Translations under genes and position numbers: made by a program
Shown: positions 18,052 to 27,559 of the stretch, in pieces
Position numbering within the stretch: the stretch's first letter is position 1
Layout of the letters: every line of letters starts with the position of its first letter
Source: Vibrio splendidus
GTDB taxonomy: Bacteria > Pseudomonadota > Gammaproteobacteria > Enterobacterales > Vibrionaceae
Reading direction: 5' to 3'
Length of the DNA: 64,000 nucleotides
Assembly (NCBI RefSeq): GCF_003345295.1
Contig: NZ_CP031055.1
Coordinates: 3,410,001 to 3,474,000, forward strand
The notes under the pieces: model-generated
Told to the model about the DNA's origin: nothing
What the model saw: only the letters and a program-made list of their open reading frames with translations
Databases searched by the model: none

Positions 18052-19177
18052 AAAAATAGTTTACGTAATTAATGTTGATTGGTACTTTCGTCTTCACTGG
18101 TTAGAGCGAGCAGAGTACTTCCAATCTTTAGGTTTTGATATTAATATTGTTAGTAGCTTTTCAAATGATGCGATTAAAAATGAATTGGAATCTAAAGGTT
18201 TTAGTTGTCATCAGTTATCTGTAAAAAGAAAAAGTGTTAACCTTCTTCGAGAGATCGGTAGTATTTTCCGCCTTAAGAGAATATTAGATGAAATTGAACC
18301 TGAATTGATACATTGTGTGACAATTAAGCCTAATATATATGCAGGCTTGTTAAATAGATTGTTTTTTAATAAACCGATAATCTATAGTGTAACTGGGTTA
18401 GGCGCAGTTTTTAGTTCTAATTCAATAAAATTCAATCTCTTAAGACGTATCATTACTACGCTCTATAAGTCTATCTCTTCTTCTAAGGCTCGTTTTATTT
18501 TTGAAAACAACGAAGATTATCAACTATTTGATGAGCTTGATATTTTGAAATATGGAAACGGCCGCGTGATCAAGGGAGCTGGAATTGATTTGACTCGCTT
18601 TTCTCCTTCATTATCACCGTTAAATAAAAACGTTTTGTTTGGTGCTAGACTTTTGAACGAAAAAGGGTTGGCCTGCTTAGTCGAAGCAAAGCAGATTTTG
18701 GAAAGTCAAGGTGTTGAATTTACGCTTAATGTTGCGGGGATTATTGATAGCGACGTTTCCTCTGCTATCCCTCTTAGTCAAGTAGAGGCTTGGGCAAGCT
18801 CTGGTGATATTAATTGGCTAGGTAATGTGCAAAATATGCCTAAGCTAATAAAAGAAAACGATATAGTGTGTTTGCCTACTACATATGGTGAAGGTGTCCC
18901 TCGAATCTTAATCGAGGCAGCTTCTTGCCAAAGAGCAATAATCACAACTGATGTCGTTGGTTGTCGTGAAATCGTAACTCATAATGTTAACGGTTTACTG
19001 GCGCAACCTGGAGATGCAATTTCACTCGCTAACTGTTTACGCGCGCTGCTTGAGAATGATGAAAAAACTCTTGAATTTGGTGTTAAGGGGCGTCAAAAAG
19101 TTGAAACAGAGTTTTCTCAAGAAATGGTATTTGAAAAAACTCTAAAGGTTTACGATGAGCTTGATGCTATTCGTTAG
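18044..19177 (+). CDS. family 4 glycosyltransferase
   Basis: This 377-residue GT-B transferase has N-terminal KIVYVINVDWYFRLHWLERA, VTIKPNIYAG near residue 90, and the EX7E region GEGVPRILIEAASCQRAI near residue 280. The layout resembles transferases that add the second sugar to an undecaprenyl-linked amino sugar (PglA-like), fitting the initiating transferase gene nearby; the substrate is inferred only. The ATG at 18044 overlaps the previous stop. Its stop codon lies inside the 3' end of the opposite-strand wbpM-like gene, an 11-base tail-to-tail overlap with no terminator between. Confidence 0.86.
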   Translation: MSKKIVYVINVDWYFRLHWLERAEYFQSLGFDINIVSSFSNDAIKNELESKGFSCHQLSVKRKSVNLLREIGSIFRLKRILDEIEPELIHCVTIKPNIYAGLLNRLFFNKPIIYSVTGLGAVFSSNSIKFNLLRRIITTLYKSISSSKARFIFENNEDYQLFDELDILKYGNGRVIKGAGIDLTRFSPSLSPLNKNVLFGARLLNEKGLACLVEAKQILESQGVEFTLNVAGIIDSDVSSAIPLSQVEAWASSGDINWLGNVQNMPKLIKENDIVCLPTTYGEGVPRILIEAASCQRAIITTDVVGCREIVTHNVNGLLAQPGDAISLANCLRALLENDEKTLEFGVKGRQKVETEFSQEMVFEKTLKVYDELDAIR

Positions 19178-21038
19178 TATTGGGTTTATAGCCAGTTGGA
19201 GCATCTAATAGAATCCTCATAATACATTCTTCGTCAAAGTTATGACAACAGCCATCGAGTTGTTCCAAAAGTGGCTGCATTTCACTCCAATTCAACATCT
19301 GCTCTCTGGCTGTCATGATCTTTTGATGGCCACTACCTTCCACGTTATCCCCAATCAAAAGCTCTTCATAGAGCTTCTCTCCTGGGCGTAGTCCTGTGAA
19401 TTTTATAGAGATATCGCCTTCTTGAGGTGAACCTTCTATATTTTCTTGCATACCCATGAGGTGAATCATTCGTTTCGCTAGGTCTAAAATCTTGACTGGT
19501 TCACCCATATCGAGGACGAATACTTGACCATTGTTACCCATTGCTCCTGCTTGTATAACAAGTTGAGCAGCTTCGGGGATTAGCATGAAATAACGAATGA
19601 TATCAGGGTGAGTTACGGTTACAGGGCCGCCACATTTTATTTGCTTTTTGAATAATGGAACCACTGAGCCTGAAGATCCAAGGACATTGCCAAAACGTAC
19701 CATGGTGAAATTTGTGGTGTCTTGCTTATCAGCCAACGCTTGAAGAACTAACTCAGCCATGCGCTTGGTTGCACCCATTATGTTAGTTGGTCTTACTGCT
19801 TTATCTGTTGAAATGAGAGTGAAGTTTTTTACCCCTGTTTGGATCGCAGCTTCAGCGCAAGCAAGTGTGCCAAACACATTATTACGAACGCCTTCAACAA
19901 TATTATCTTCAACTAATGGAACATGTTTATATGCTGCAGCATGGTAAACAGTTTCAACTCCATGCGCTGTCATCAGTTTTTCTAAGCGGTTTTGTCTCTG
20001 AACTGAACCTAGAGCTGCAACGATTCGAGTTTCGCTTTTTAAGTTGATTTTTGTTGAATTCAGTTCTTGGTCGATTTTGTAAAGGTTGTATTCATTTAGC
20101 TCCAATAGCACAAGTGTTTTTGGTTTCTGTGACATGATTTGACGACACAGCTCAGAGCCAATAGAGCCTCCAGCGCCAGTGACCATAACATTCTTATTAA
20201 AAATGTTTTGTGCTAAAAGTTCCTTGTCTGGGTCAACGGCTGCTCTCCCAAGTAGATCGGCGACATCAAGATCTTTCACGTCAGTAGCTGCTGCTTTACC
20301 GGCTGCTATATCTTCCACTGATGGTACAGATTGCACTGCGATTGGCCAGTGTGACAATTTTTCAACCAACCTCAAGCGCTCACCTTTATTAATCCCATTA
20401 ATGGCTAAAAGCAGCTTTACGGGTTGATAAAGTGATTGGAGGTGTTCAAATTCACTTGGGTGGTGGACCTTAAGTCCAAATAATATTTGACCTGACTTTG
20501 TAGGGTCGTCATCAAGTAATACGACTGGATTGTACTCATCACCCTGAATCAGAGCATATGTTAAGTCGCGGCCGGTAGCTCCTGCGCCATAAATAAACAC
20601 ATTGGGCTTTTGGCGCTTAAACCAGTGATAATAAATTGAACGGATAAGTATTCTGGGGCCACCTAACGTCAGGGTAGCCAAGCCAGCATATATAAATGGT
20701 ACACTTCTCGGGATGAACGATTGGAAAAAAAAGCCACTCATTATTAAAGCTAGGGTCGATATTATAACCCCAAAGAAAATGTTGCCAACGGCTGGCAACA
20801 TCATATAGCGTAGGACGGCTCGGTACATTCCTAATTTAACGAAGCTATAAATTGTGATTGAAACAGTAATGAAAAGAGTTATTAGTTCCTCTATTTCGAC
20901 TGCAAAAAATGCATTTCCAAGCCTTAAGGCGATGGCTAAATAGAGTGAAATCACGATAGCGAAAATATCATAGCCAATACTGATGTAACGCTTGTTCTTG
21001 CGTTTGGCATTAAGCAATATATGTATTGGTCTGATCAT
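19167..21038 (-). CDS. wbpM: WbpM-type membrane UDP-GlcNAc 4,6-dehydratase
   Basis: This 623-residue protein has about four N-terminal membrane segments, a first Rossmann domain (FIYGAGATGRDL near residue 150) and a second with VTGAGGSIGSELCRQI near 285. The active site reads STDKAVRPTNIMGATKRMAE, with Met in place of the SDR Tyr (the Ser-Met-Lys arrangement of long WbpM/PglF-like enzymes). It turns UDP-GlcNAc into the 4-keto-6-deoxy intermediate for QuiNAc or FucNAc. It is the only minus-strand gene in the first 38 kb, divergent from the 4-reductase gene that probably uses its product. Confidence 0.92.
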   Translation of the reverse strand: MIRPIHILLNAKRKNKRYISIGYDIFAIVISLYLAIALRLGNAFFAVEIEELITLFITVSITIYSFVKLGMYRAVLRYMMLPAVGNIFFGVIISTLALIMSGFFFQSFIPRSVPFIYAGLATLTLGGPRILIRSIYYHWFKRQKPNVFIYGAGATGRDLTYALIQGDEYNPVVLLDDDPTKSGQILFGLKVHHPSEFEHLQSLYQPVKLLLAINGINKGERLRLVEKLSHWPIAVQSVPSVEDIAAGKAAATDVKDLDVADLLGRAAVDPDKELLAQNIFNKNVMVTGAGGSIGSELCRQIMSQKPKTLVLLELNEYNLYKIDQELNSTKINLKSETRIVAALGSVQRQNRLEKLMTAHGVETVYHAAAYKHVPLVEDNIVEGVRNNVFGTLACAEAAIQTGVKNFTLISTDKAVRPTNIMGATKRMAELVLQALADKQDTTNFTMVRFGNVLGSSGSVVPLFKKQIKCGGPVTVTHPDIIRYFMLIPEAAQLVIQAGAMGNNGQVFVLDMGEPVKILDLAKRMIHLMGMQENIEGSPQEGDISIKFTGLRPGEKLYEELLIGDNVEGSGHQKIMTAREQMLNWSEMQPLLEQLDGCCHNFDEECIMRILLDAPTGYKPNTNE

Positions 21039-21210
21039 GGTGTTCCTTAGCGAGCCACTGAGCGTCTTAAGTTTGATAGTTATAGTTTTTAGAATGTATT
21101 TTAATGTTGTTGAGTGCGGTAAGCTAGTTGTAATTGATTGTTATGTGTCACTCGGTACCTTTACTGTTAATGTTGTTTATTATTTGTTCTACATTTAGGC
21201 TTTTTGCATT

Positions 21211-22155
21211 ATGAAAATTTTAGTCACAGGTAGCACTGGTTTTGTAGGCTCTAGAGTTGTTGAGTTGGCCAGAGAGCGTGACTGGGAAGTCATTCCGGTT
21301 GTGCGTAAGCAAATAGAGCCACTTACTAATAGCTTGGTTGTTCCTTTCATTGACGCTTCTACCGATTGGTCTGGTGCATTCGAAAGTGTCGATTGTATTG
21401 TTCATTGTGCTGCTCGAGTTCATCAAATGAATGAAAGTGAACAAGATGCCTTAACTGCCTATCGAGAGACAAACACCCTCGGCACTTTGAACCTAGCAAG
21501 GCAAGCGGTTGAAGCTGGGGTGAAAAGGTTTGTATTCGTCAGCTCTATTAAAGTTAATGGTGAATTCAGTGAGCCGCGATCACCGTTTCAGCCTAACCTA
21601 AATAATATCCCACAAGACCCTTACGGTTTGAGCAAGCATGAAGCCGAAGTTGAGTTGGCTAAGCTTTCAAAAGAGACAGGTTTAGAAGTGGTTATCATTA
21701 GGCCACCATTAGTTTATGGGCCTGGCGTAAAAGCCAATTTCCTATCTATGATGCGTTTGATTGATAAAGGCATTCCGTTACCCTTTGGTGCTATAAAGAA
21801 CCAGAGAAGCCTAGTTTATCTGGATAATCTATCCAGTTTGATACTGAGGTGTTGTGAACACCCTTTGGCTCCGGGCTATACCTTCTTAGCTTCTGATGAT
21901 CATGACGTATCGACAACTCAATTGATGCAAAGCATCGCTCATGCTATGGGGAAATCACCGCGATTAATTCGAATCCCAATGTCTTGGATACAAGCTGGTT
22001 CGTCAGTTTTAAATAAACAGCACATAGCGCAAAGAATATGCGGCAACCTCCAGGTTGAGATAGGTTTAACGAAAGAGCTCTTGGGATGGAAACCTCCTGT
22101 AAGTTTTGAGCAAGGGATCAAAAGAACAGTAGAAGCTTACTTGAAGTCGCATTGA
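21211..22155 (+). CDS. NAD-dependent epimerase/4-reductase for UDP-4-keto-6-deoxy-GlcNAc
   Basis: This 314-residue extended SDR has GSTGFVGSRV at residues 7-16, SSIKVNGE, and the catalytic YGLSKHEAE. It resembles the WbpV/WbpK/WreQ reductases that convert the WbpM product to UDP-QuiNAc (WbpV type) or UDP-FucNAc (WbpK type); sequence inspection does not separate these. It lies between the dehydratase and the initiating transferase genes, the arrangement expected for a QuiNAc- or FucNAc-1-phosphate initiated glycan. The 172-base divergent region upstream should hold its promoter, but no convincing -35/-10 pair stands out. Confidence 0.85.
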   Translation: MKILVTGSTGFVGSRVVELARERDWEVIPVVRKQIEPLTNSLVVPFIDASTDWSGAFESVDCIVHCAARVHQMNESEQDALTAYRETNTLGTLNLARQAVEAGVKRFVFVSSIKVNGEFSEPRSPFQPNLNNIPQDPYGLSKHEAEVELAKLSKETGLEVVIIRPPLVYGPGVKANFLSMMRLIDKGIPLPFGAIKNQRSLVYLDNLSSLILRCCEHPLAPGYTFLASDDHDVSTTQLMQSIAHAMGKSPRLIRIPMSWIQAGSSVLNKQHIAQRICGNLQVEIGLTKELLGWKPPVSFEQGIKRTVEAYLKSH

Positions 22156-22270
22156 TGCGTTTTAGGTAGCTTATGGCTTTCTTATCCATAAATTCTTCAG
22201 GTATCCTTTATTGATTAATGGTGCTTATAGCGCCCCATGTTTTCAATCCGAATTTGATAGGACACATATT

Positions 22271-22816
22271 TTGATTCGTTTGTTAGATTTTGTTTTTGCT
22301 TTCTTTGGCCTGTTGTTCCTATGGCCAGTATTTCTCATTATTTGTATCCTTGGTTACTTTGATACGGGGTCGCCTGTCTTTTTTCAGACCCGTGTAGGTT
22401 GTAACAAAAAACCTTTCACCTTGGTGAAATTCCGCACGATGCCTGTCGAAACAAAGTCTGTAGCGACTCATTTAGTTGGAGCGAGTTCAGTGACTAAGCT
22501 TGGTAGATTCCTGCGTAAAACCAAGCTTGATGAACTGCCTCAGTTATACAACGTACTTAAAGGTGAAATGAGTTTAGTTGGTCCAAGACCATGTCTGTTT
22601 AACCAGCAAGAGCTGATTGATGAGAGGGAGTCGAGAGGAGTGTTGTCGGTTAGACCGGGTGTGACGGGGTTAGCTCAAATCAATGATATCGACATGTCGA
22701 CACCGAAAAAACTCGCGGAGTGGGATCAACGCATGATTAACACGTTGAATACTAAATTGTATTTCCAATACATCATTCAAACAGTATTGGGCAAAGGCTC
22801 AGGCGACCGCGTTTAA
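22271..22816 (+). CDS. PglC-type initiating phosphoglycosyltransferase
   Basis: This small bacterial sugar transferase (181 residues) transfers a sugar-1-phosphate to undecaprenyl phosphate at the inner membrane. One N-terminal hydrophobic segment is followed by GSPVFFQTRVGCNKKPFTLV, KFRTMPVE, the catalytic Asp-Glu pair in KLDELPQLYNVL, SLVGPRPC and RPGVTGLAQIN. It belongs to the short monotopic group. The start is a TTG at 22271 with AGGA 8 bases upstream; a TTG at 22211 in frame is possible. Its last 134 bases recur at 29134-29266, on the far side of the sulfate module. Confidence 0.9.
   Translation: MIRLLDFVFAFFGLLFLWPVFLIICILGYFDTGSPVFFQTRVGCNKKPFTLVKFRTMPVETKSVATHLVGASSVTKLGRFLRKTKLDELPQLYNVLKGEMSLVGPRPCLFNQQELIDERESRGVLSVRPGVTGLAQINDIDMSTPKKLAEWDQRMINTLNTKLYFQYIIQTVLGKGSGDRV
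22683..22816 (+). repeat. direct repeat, copy 1 (3' end of the initiating transferase gene)
   Basis: These bases match 29134-29266 with about five substitutions and a single-base deletion in an A run; both end in the same TAA. Similarity fades shortly afterwards, with a TGACGTTTTTT-like block near 22853 and 29308. The pair brackets the SLC13-cysDC-DHH-cysN module. Confidence 0.92.
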
Positions 22817-23128
22817 TTTGCCTCTTGCTTTCTTAGCTATCTTTGACGTTTTTTAGAATCAGTCTTGTATTGTAACTAGGCTTCGTCAAAGGGCTATAAC
22901 GTGTAGTGAGTATAGCTGATTAGATCGTAGGTGATTGAATTATAAGCACCACTTTACGTAACAAAGTCAGTGTTCGTTAGTTTTAGTGTTGACGAGAGCC
23001 ATGAACTGACGCCTGTATTTCCCTATTTGATGGTGTCACTATACTTAAGCCTATAACGTCACCTGATAGGCTGTTCTCTTTGGTGTTTATCTTCTCATAC
23101 CTTAGTTTGTTTATTTGGAGCATTGGTT
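22817..23128 (+). other. intergenic stretch before the sulfate permease gene
   Basis: About 310 bases have no supported gene. They should contain the promoter of the sulfate module. A short inverted repeat (CCTAT near 23051 with ATAGG near 23067) lies about 60 bases before the permease gene, but I see no convincing operator or terminator. Confidence 0.4.
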
Positions 23129-24868
23129 TTGCTTGATTGGTTAATGAATCCTGCTGTTCAGGTACTTGGCTTGTTCGTTGCAACAATTTGCGGCTTGATA
23201 CGCTTTCAATCGCAGTCTGATAGAGTGTTTGGTGTATTGTTGTTAGTGCTTTTTACCAGCTCTCTTGTTACGACAGAGCAGGTTATCCAAAGCTTTTCAA
23301 ATATGGGTTTATTAACTTTGATGCTGTTGATTATTTGCTCTGTAGCATTAGAGAAAACGAAGCTACTAAGAGTAGTTACCAACTATGTTATTGGACCTAA
23401 TTATAGTCTCACCTTGCTCAGGTTATTCAGCTTAACCACTTTTTCTTCAGCGATATTGAACAATACTGCGGTCGTTTCCACTATGTTGGCACCGATCCGC
23501 AACAACCCGCACCACAAAGCCAGTAAACTACTTATCCCTCTTTCTTATGCAGCCATACTGGGTGGAACCTTAACCTTAGTTGGAACGTCCACTAACTTAA
23601 TCGTCAATAGTTTGGTTATCGACTCAGGTTTGCCTAGTTTGAGGTTTTTCGACTTTACCGTTGTGGGCTTATGTTTGGTAGTGGGTTGTGGGGCGCTTTT
23701 GTTTGCATTAAGCCCATTATTGCCAGAGTACGATAAAAGCCAAGTTCAGATTCGTGACTATATTATCGATACTGAAGTCGCTTCAGATTCAGATCTAATC
23801 GGAAAGTCTGTAGAACAAAATGGTCTTCGACATTTAGAGTCTTTATTTTTGGTTGAAATATTGAGAGAGGGGCGCTTGATATCGCCTGTTACTCCTCAGG
23901 AGATTATTGCACCCAATGATCGCTTGTTGTTTAGTGGTGACGTGAAGAAGGTAACGATATTAAGGGAGTTCAATGGCCTTTCTTTGTTCGCGAGTAATAG
24001 CGGCTTACCCCTTGATAACCTTTCTGAAGTGGTCATTAAACCGGAAAGTAATTTGATAGGGAAAACACTTAAATATTCAGGTTTTCGTGCTTTGTTTGAT
24101 GCTGCTGTCGTTGCGATTAAACGCGATGGGGTGGCGCTATCGGGCAAGCTTGGCGAGGTGACGCTTGAGGCCGGTGATTACTTAGTACTTGCAGTGGGAA
24201 ACGATCACTATTCTAGAAATAATATCCGTAAGAATTTTTACTTATTGAGCGAAGTCGAAACGGATCAGTGCTTAGGTGGCTGGAGAGAAAAGCTGACTGT
24301 TGTTGGTTTTCTCGGTTCTATCTTATTGGCGGCGTTAGGTATTGTGTCTCTTTTTAAAGTGATGCTGATATTATTAGGTGTACTATTGTTGTCAGGGTGT
24401 TTAACGGCTAATGAGGTTCTGCAGCGTTTGCCTAAAAATATTTGGTTGATTATATCCTCAGCCCTGCTTTTGTCTCAGGCTTTAACGAATAGTGGTGCTT
24501 TGCGTGGGGTAGAAACAATGGTTCATTCATATGACTATTTGTTTACTCCACTGACGGGCTTGATTGTTGTTTATGTATTGGCATGGATGATGACAGAGTT
24601 AGTCACTAATAATGCGGCTGCAGCACTCGTACTTCCTATTGGAGTTGAATTGGCTTCGAGTTTATCTGCAAACCCCCAAGCATATATACTTGCAGTAGCG
24701 TTTGGCGCCAGTGCCAGTTTTATTAGCCCGTATGGTTACCAAACTAACCTGATGGTGTTTAATGCGGGTCAGTATAATCTGCAAGATTTTGTGAAAGTAG
24801 GTGTGCCGATGTGCCTGCTTTATGGCGTGATTGTGTTAACCGCAATTCCTGCCTTTATTGGATTGTAA
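23129..24868 (+). CDS. SLC13-family permease with two RCK_C (TrkA-C) domains, probable sulfate importer
   Basis: This 579-residue inner-membrane transporter has hydrophobic segments in both halves (residues 5-195 and 390-575) around a soluble middle. The middle holds two TrkA-C like units (DLIGKSVEQNGLRHLE... and NLIGKTLKYSGFRAL...). SLC13-type signatures include ILNNTAVVSTMLAPI and TLVGTSTNLIVNSL in the first half and MTELVTNNAAAALVLPIG in the second. Members next to cysD/cysN are usually sulfate importers, and only 18 bases separate it from cysD. Start is uncertain: TTG 23129 has GGAG at 8 bases; TTG 23123 and ATG 23144 are alternatives. Confidence 0.86.
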   Translation: MLDWLMNPAVQVLGLFVATICGLIRFQSQSDRVFGVLLLVLFTSSLVTTEQVIQSFSNMGLLTLMLLIICSVALEKTKLLRVVTNYVIGPNYSLTLLRLFSLTTFSSAILNNTAVVSTMLAPIRNNPHHKASKLLIPLSYAAILGGTLTLVGTSTNLIVNSLVIDSGLPSLRFFDFTVVGLCLVVGCGALLFALSPLLPEYDKSQVQIRDYIIDTEVASDSDLIGKSVEQNGLRHLESLFLVEILREGRLISPVTPQEIIAPNDRLLFSGDVKKVTILREFNGLSLFASNSGLPLDNLSEVVIKPESNLIGKTLKYSGFRALFDAAVVAIKRDGVALSGKLGEVTLEAGDYLVLAVGNDHYSRNNIRKNFYLLSEVETDQCLGGWREKLTVVGFLGSILLAALGIVSLFKVMLILLGVLLLSGCLTANEVLQRLPKNIWLIISSALLLSQALTNSGALRGVETMVHSYDYLFTPLTGLIVVYVLAWMMTELVTNNAAAALVLPIGVELASSLSANPQAYILAVAFGASASFISPYGYQTNLMVFNAGQYNLQDFVKVGVPMCLLYGVIVLTAIPAFIGL

Positions 24869-24886
24869 TTTAAGGACTTCTTTGAA

Positions 24887-25801
24887 ATGAATATTTCTCC
24901 AGAGCGTATGACTCATCTAAAGCAACTAGAAGCTGAATCTGTTCATATCATGCGTGAGGTTGCCGCTGAGTTTGATAACCCGGTAATGCTATATTCTGTC
25001 GGTAAAGATTCTTCGGTGATGCTCCACCTAGCGCAAAAAGCATTTGCGCCAGCGACGCCTCCGTTCCCGTTAATGCACGTAGATACCACGTGGAAGTTCA
25101 AAGAAATGATTCAGTTTCGTGACTATATGGCGGAAAAAGTGGGTATGAAGTTGATTGTGCATCAAAACCCTGAAGGGGTAGAGATGGACATTAGCCCATT
25201 TGTCCATGGCAGCTCTGTACATACTGACATCATGAAAACCCAAGGCTTGAAGCAAGCTCTAGACAAGCATGGTTTTGACGCAGCATTTGGTGGTGCACGT
25301 CGTGATGAAGAAAAGTCTCGAGCCAAAGAGCGTGTATATTCCTTCCGCGATGAACATCACCGCTGGGACCCAAAAAATCAACGCCCTGAGCTATGGAATG
25401 TGTATAACGGTAAAGTAAATAAAGGCGAGAGCATTCGAGTGTTCCCTCTATCAAACTGGACTGAGCTGGATATCTGGCAATACATCTACCTAGAGAACAT
25501 TGAAATTCCAGGACTATACCTAGCGGCAAAACGTCCAGTAATTAAGCGTGACGGCATGCTCATAATGAAAGACGATGAGCGTATGGAGCTCAAAGAAGGC
25601 GAAGTTATTGAAGAGAAGATGGTTCGTTTCCGTACGCTTGGCTGCTACCCATTAACCGGGGCGGTAGAGTCTAAAGCCGCGACGCTGCCAGAAATTATCC
25701 AAGAGATGCTACTAACCACAACGTCTGAACGCCAAGGCCGTGCCATTGATCATGATTCTTCAGGCTCAATGGAGAAGAAGAAACGCGAAGGGTATTTCTA
25801 A
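24887..25801 (+). CDS. cysD: sulfate adenylyltransferase subunit 2
   Basis: This is the small, ATP pyrophosphatase subunit of ATP sulfurylase, which with CysN makes adenosine 5'-phosphosulfate from sulfate and ATP. The PP-loop YSVGKDSSVML is at residues 36-46; GGARRDEEKSRAKERV, WTELDIWQYI and the C-terminal KKREGYF are typical. The 304-residue length is normal. AAGGA precedes the ATG. In most gamma-proteobacteria cysD is followed directly by cysN; here cysC and a DHH gene stand between them, so this is probably not the usual assimilation operon. Confidence 0.97.
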   Translation: MNISPERMTHLKQLEAESVHIMREVAAEFDNPVMLYSVGKDSSVMLHLAQKAFAPATPPFPLMHVDTTWKFKEMIQFRDYMAEKVGMKLIVHQNPEGVEMDISPFVHGSSVHTDIMKTQGLKQALDKHGFDAAFGGARRDEEKSRAKERVYSFRDEHHRWDPKNQRPELWNVYNGKVNKGESIRVFPLSNWTELDIWQYIYLENIEIPGLYLAAKRPVIKRDGMLIMKDDERMELKEGEVIEEKMVRFRTLGCYPLTGAVESKAATLPEIIQEMLLTTTSERQGRAIDHDSSGSMEKKKREGYF

Positions 25802-25807
25802 ACTGTT

Positions 25808-26455
25808 ATGACGACTCCATACCAACGTAAAAACAATGACTCGGTGAGTGACGATGTCGTGTGGCATAACTCAACGGTGACCCATCAAGATCGAGTGGCT
25901 CAAAAAGGGCAAAAGCCAGTAATACTTTGGTTCACTGGTTTAAGTGGTTCCGGTAAATCTACCGTCGCCAATGCAGTGGAAAGTAAACTGCTGCAAATGG
26001 GCAAGCACAGTTATCTGCTTGATGGCGATAATGTGCGCCATGGCCTTAACAAAGATCTAGGTTTCTCTGATGCTGACCGCATTGAAAACATCCGCCGCAT
26101 TGGTGAGGTAGCTAAGCTGTTTGTTGATGCGGGCAATATTGTGTTAACTGCGTTTATCTCGCCGTTTGTTTCTGATCGCCAACAAGTGCGTGAATTGGTA
26201 ACTGAAGGTGAATTTCTTGAAGTGTTTGTCGATACCCCGCTAGAGGTGTGTGAAGCACGCGACCCTAAAGGGCTCTACAAGAAAGCACGTGCCGGTGAGA
26301 TTAAACACTTCACAGGCATCGACTCAGAATACCAAGCACCGGTGAATCCTGAAATCCATCTGCATACTGCAGAGCTATCTATTGAAGCTTGCGCGGATTT
26401 TGTCGTAGCTGAACTTGAGAAGAAAGGCTATCTACAACTAGGAGAGCATGCTTAA
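25808..26455 (+). CDS. cysC: adenylyl-sulfate kinase
   Basis: This enzyme phosphorylates adenosine phosphosulfate to PAPS, the sulfate donor for sulfotransferases. Walker A GLSGSGKST is at residues 44-52, followed by LLDGDNVRHGLNKDLGFS, NIRRIGEVAKLF and DPKGLYKKARAGEIKHFTG, all characteristic. Length is 215 residues. It starts 6 bases after cysD and its stop overlaps the next ATG (TAATG). No cysH, cysI or cysJ is nearby, so PAPS made here is as likely destined for sulfation as for reduction. Confidence 0.97.
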   Translation: MTTPYQRKNNDSVSDDVVWHNSTVTHQDRVAQKGQKPVILWFTGLSGSGKSTVANAVESKLLQMGKHSYLLDGDNVRHGLNKDLGFSDADRIENIRRIGEVAKLFVDAGNIVLTAFISPFVSDRQQVRELVTEGEFLEVFVDTPLEVCEARDPKGLYKKARAGEIKHFTGIDSEYQAPVNPEIHLHTAELSIEACADFVVAELEKKGYLQLGEHA

Positions 26456-27417
26456 TGCATTATGACGTATTTAACGGTGATGCTGATGGCATCATTGCCT
26501 TGTTGCAACTGAGATTCGCAGAGCCCAAAGAATCTATATTGGTTACCGGCGTGAAGCGTGACATTCAACTGCTGAAGCAAGTGGATATTGACCAAGCTGA
26601 ATCAGTGACGGCGCTGGATATCTCCATGGAGAAAAACCTACCAGAACTGGAAGTGCTTTTGCAAAACAACGTGAAAGTGTTTTATTGCGATCATCACCGT
26701 AGCGGCGATATACCACAGTCAGACAACCTAGATGCACTAATTAATTTGGATGCAGAAGTGTGCACCAGTTTACTGGTTAATAATCGCCTAGGCGGACAGT
26801 TCGCTAAATGGGCCGTTGCGGCCGCGTTTGGTGACAACCTGTTTGCTTCAGCCAATAAGCTAGCACAAGAGATTGGCTTAACCGAATCGGAGACCAAGTT
26901 CTTAAAAGATCTGGGCACTCTGATTAACTATAACGGTTATGGCGCAGCGCTGAATGATTTGCACATTGCCCCGGCAGACCTGTATCAACAATTGACAGCC
27001 TACGTTGACCCGTTATCGCTACTCGATGATGAGAGCTCGCCGTACCACACGCTGAAAAAAGGCTATGAGCTAGACCGTAACCAAGTGCTGAGCATTAAAT
27101 CGGTTCACTCGGACACACAATGTAAAGTATTTGAATTACCGTGTGAAGCGTGGGCAAGGCGCATTAGTGGTGTGTTTGGCAACGAGCTTGCAAATCAAAG
27201 CCCTGATTTAGCGCATGCAGTATTAACTCTAAACGCGAGCGAGCAAGATTACACGGTGAGCGTGCGTGCACCATTGAGCAACCGTGTGGGTGCGGATGAC
27301 ATCTGCTCATCGTTTCCAACTGGTGGCGGTCGTAAAGCAGCTGCAGGCATTAACGCGTTAACGCTAGATGACAAGCAGAAGTTCATCAACACGTTGTCAG
27401 CGTATTATGCTCATTAA
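26455..27417 (+). CDS. DHH/DHHA1-family phosphoesterase
   Basis: This 320-residue protein has the DHH phosphoesterase motifs: VFNGDADGI at residues 5-13, ALDIS near 54, CDHHRSG near 79 and AFGDN near 125. The C-terminal TGGGRKAAAGIN resembles the GGGHxxAAG motif of DHHA1, with Arg in place of His. It is co-transcribed with cysC (one-base overlap) and lies before cysN. NrnA-type members of this superfamily hydrolyse 3'-phosphoadenosine 5'-phosphate (PAP), the by-product of sulfotransferases, so PAP removal is a reasonable but unproven role. Small oligonucleotide or dinucleotide hydrolysis is the alternative. Confidence 0.85.
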   Translation: MHYDVFNGDADGIIALLQLRFAEPKESILVTGVKRDIQLLKQVDIDQAESVTALDISMEKNLPELEVLLQNNVKVFYCDHHRSGDIPQSDNLDALINLDAEVCTSLLVNNRLGGQFAKWAVAAAFGDNLFASANKLAQEIGLTESETKFLKDLGTLINYNGYGAALNDLHIAPADLYQQLTAYVDPLSLLDDESSPYHTLKKGYELDRNQVLSIKSVHSDTQCKVFELPCEAWARRISGVFGNELANQSPDLAHAVLTLNASEQDYTVSVRAPLSNRVGADDICSSFPTGGGRKAAAGINALTLDDKQKFINTLSAYYAH

Positions 27418-27559
27418 ATGAAATGTAATTGCGGAAGGTACATAGCTACTTTCTGCAATGTGGAGCTAAAGCTCCCATACTCTAGAGTGCAAAGCATTCG
27501 AGTAGACAACCCAATTATACAGGGCATTGAAGCCTGAAAAAGAAGATTAGGAGAACGAT

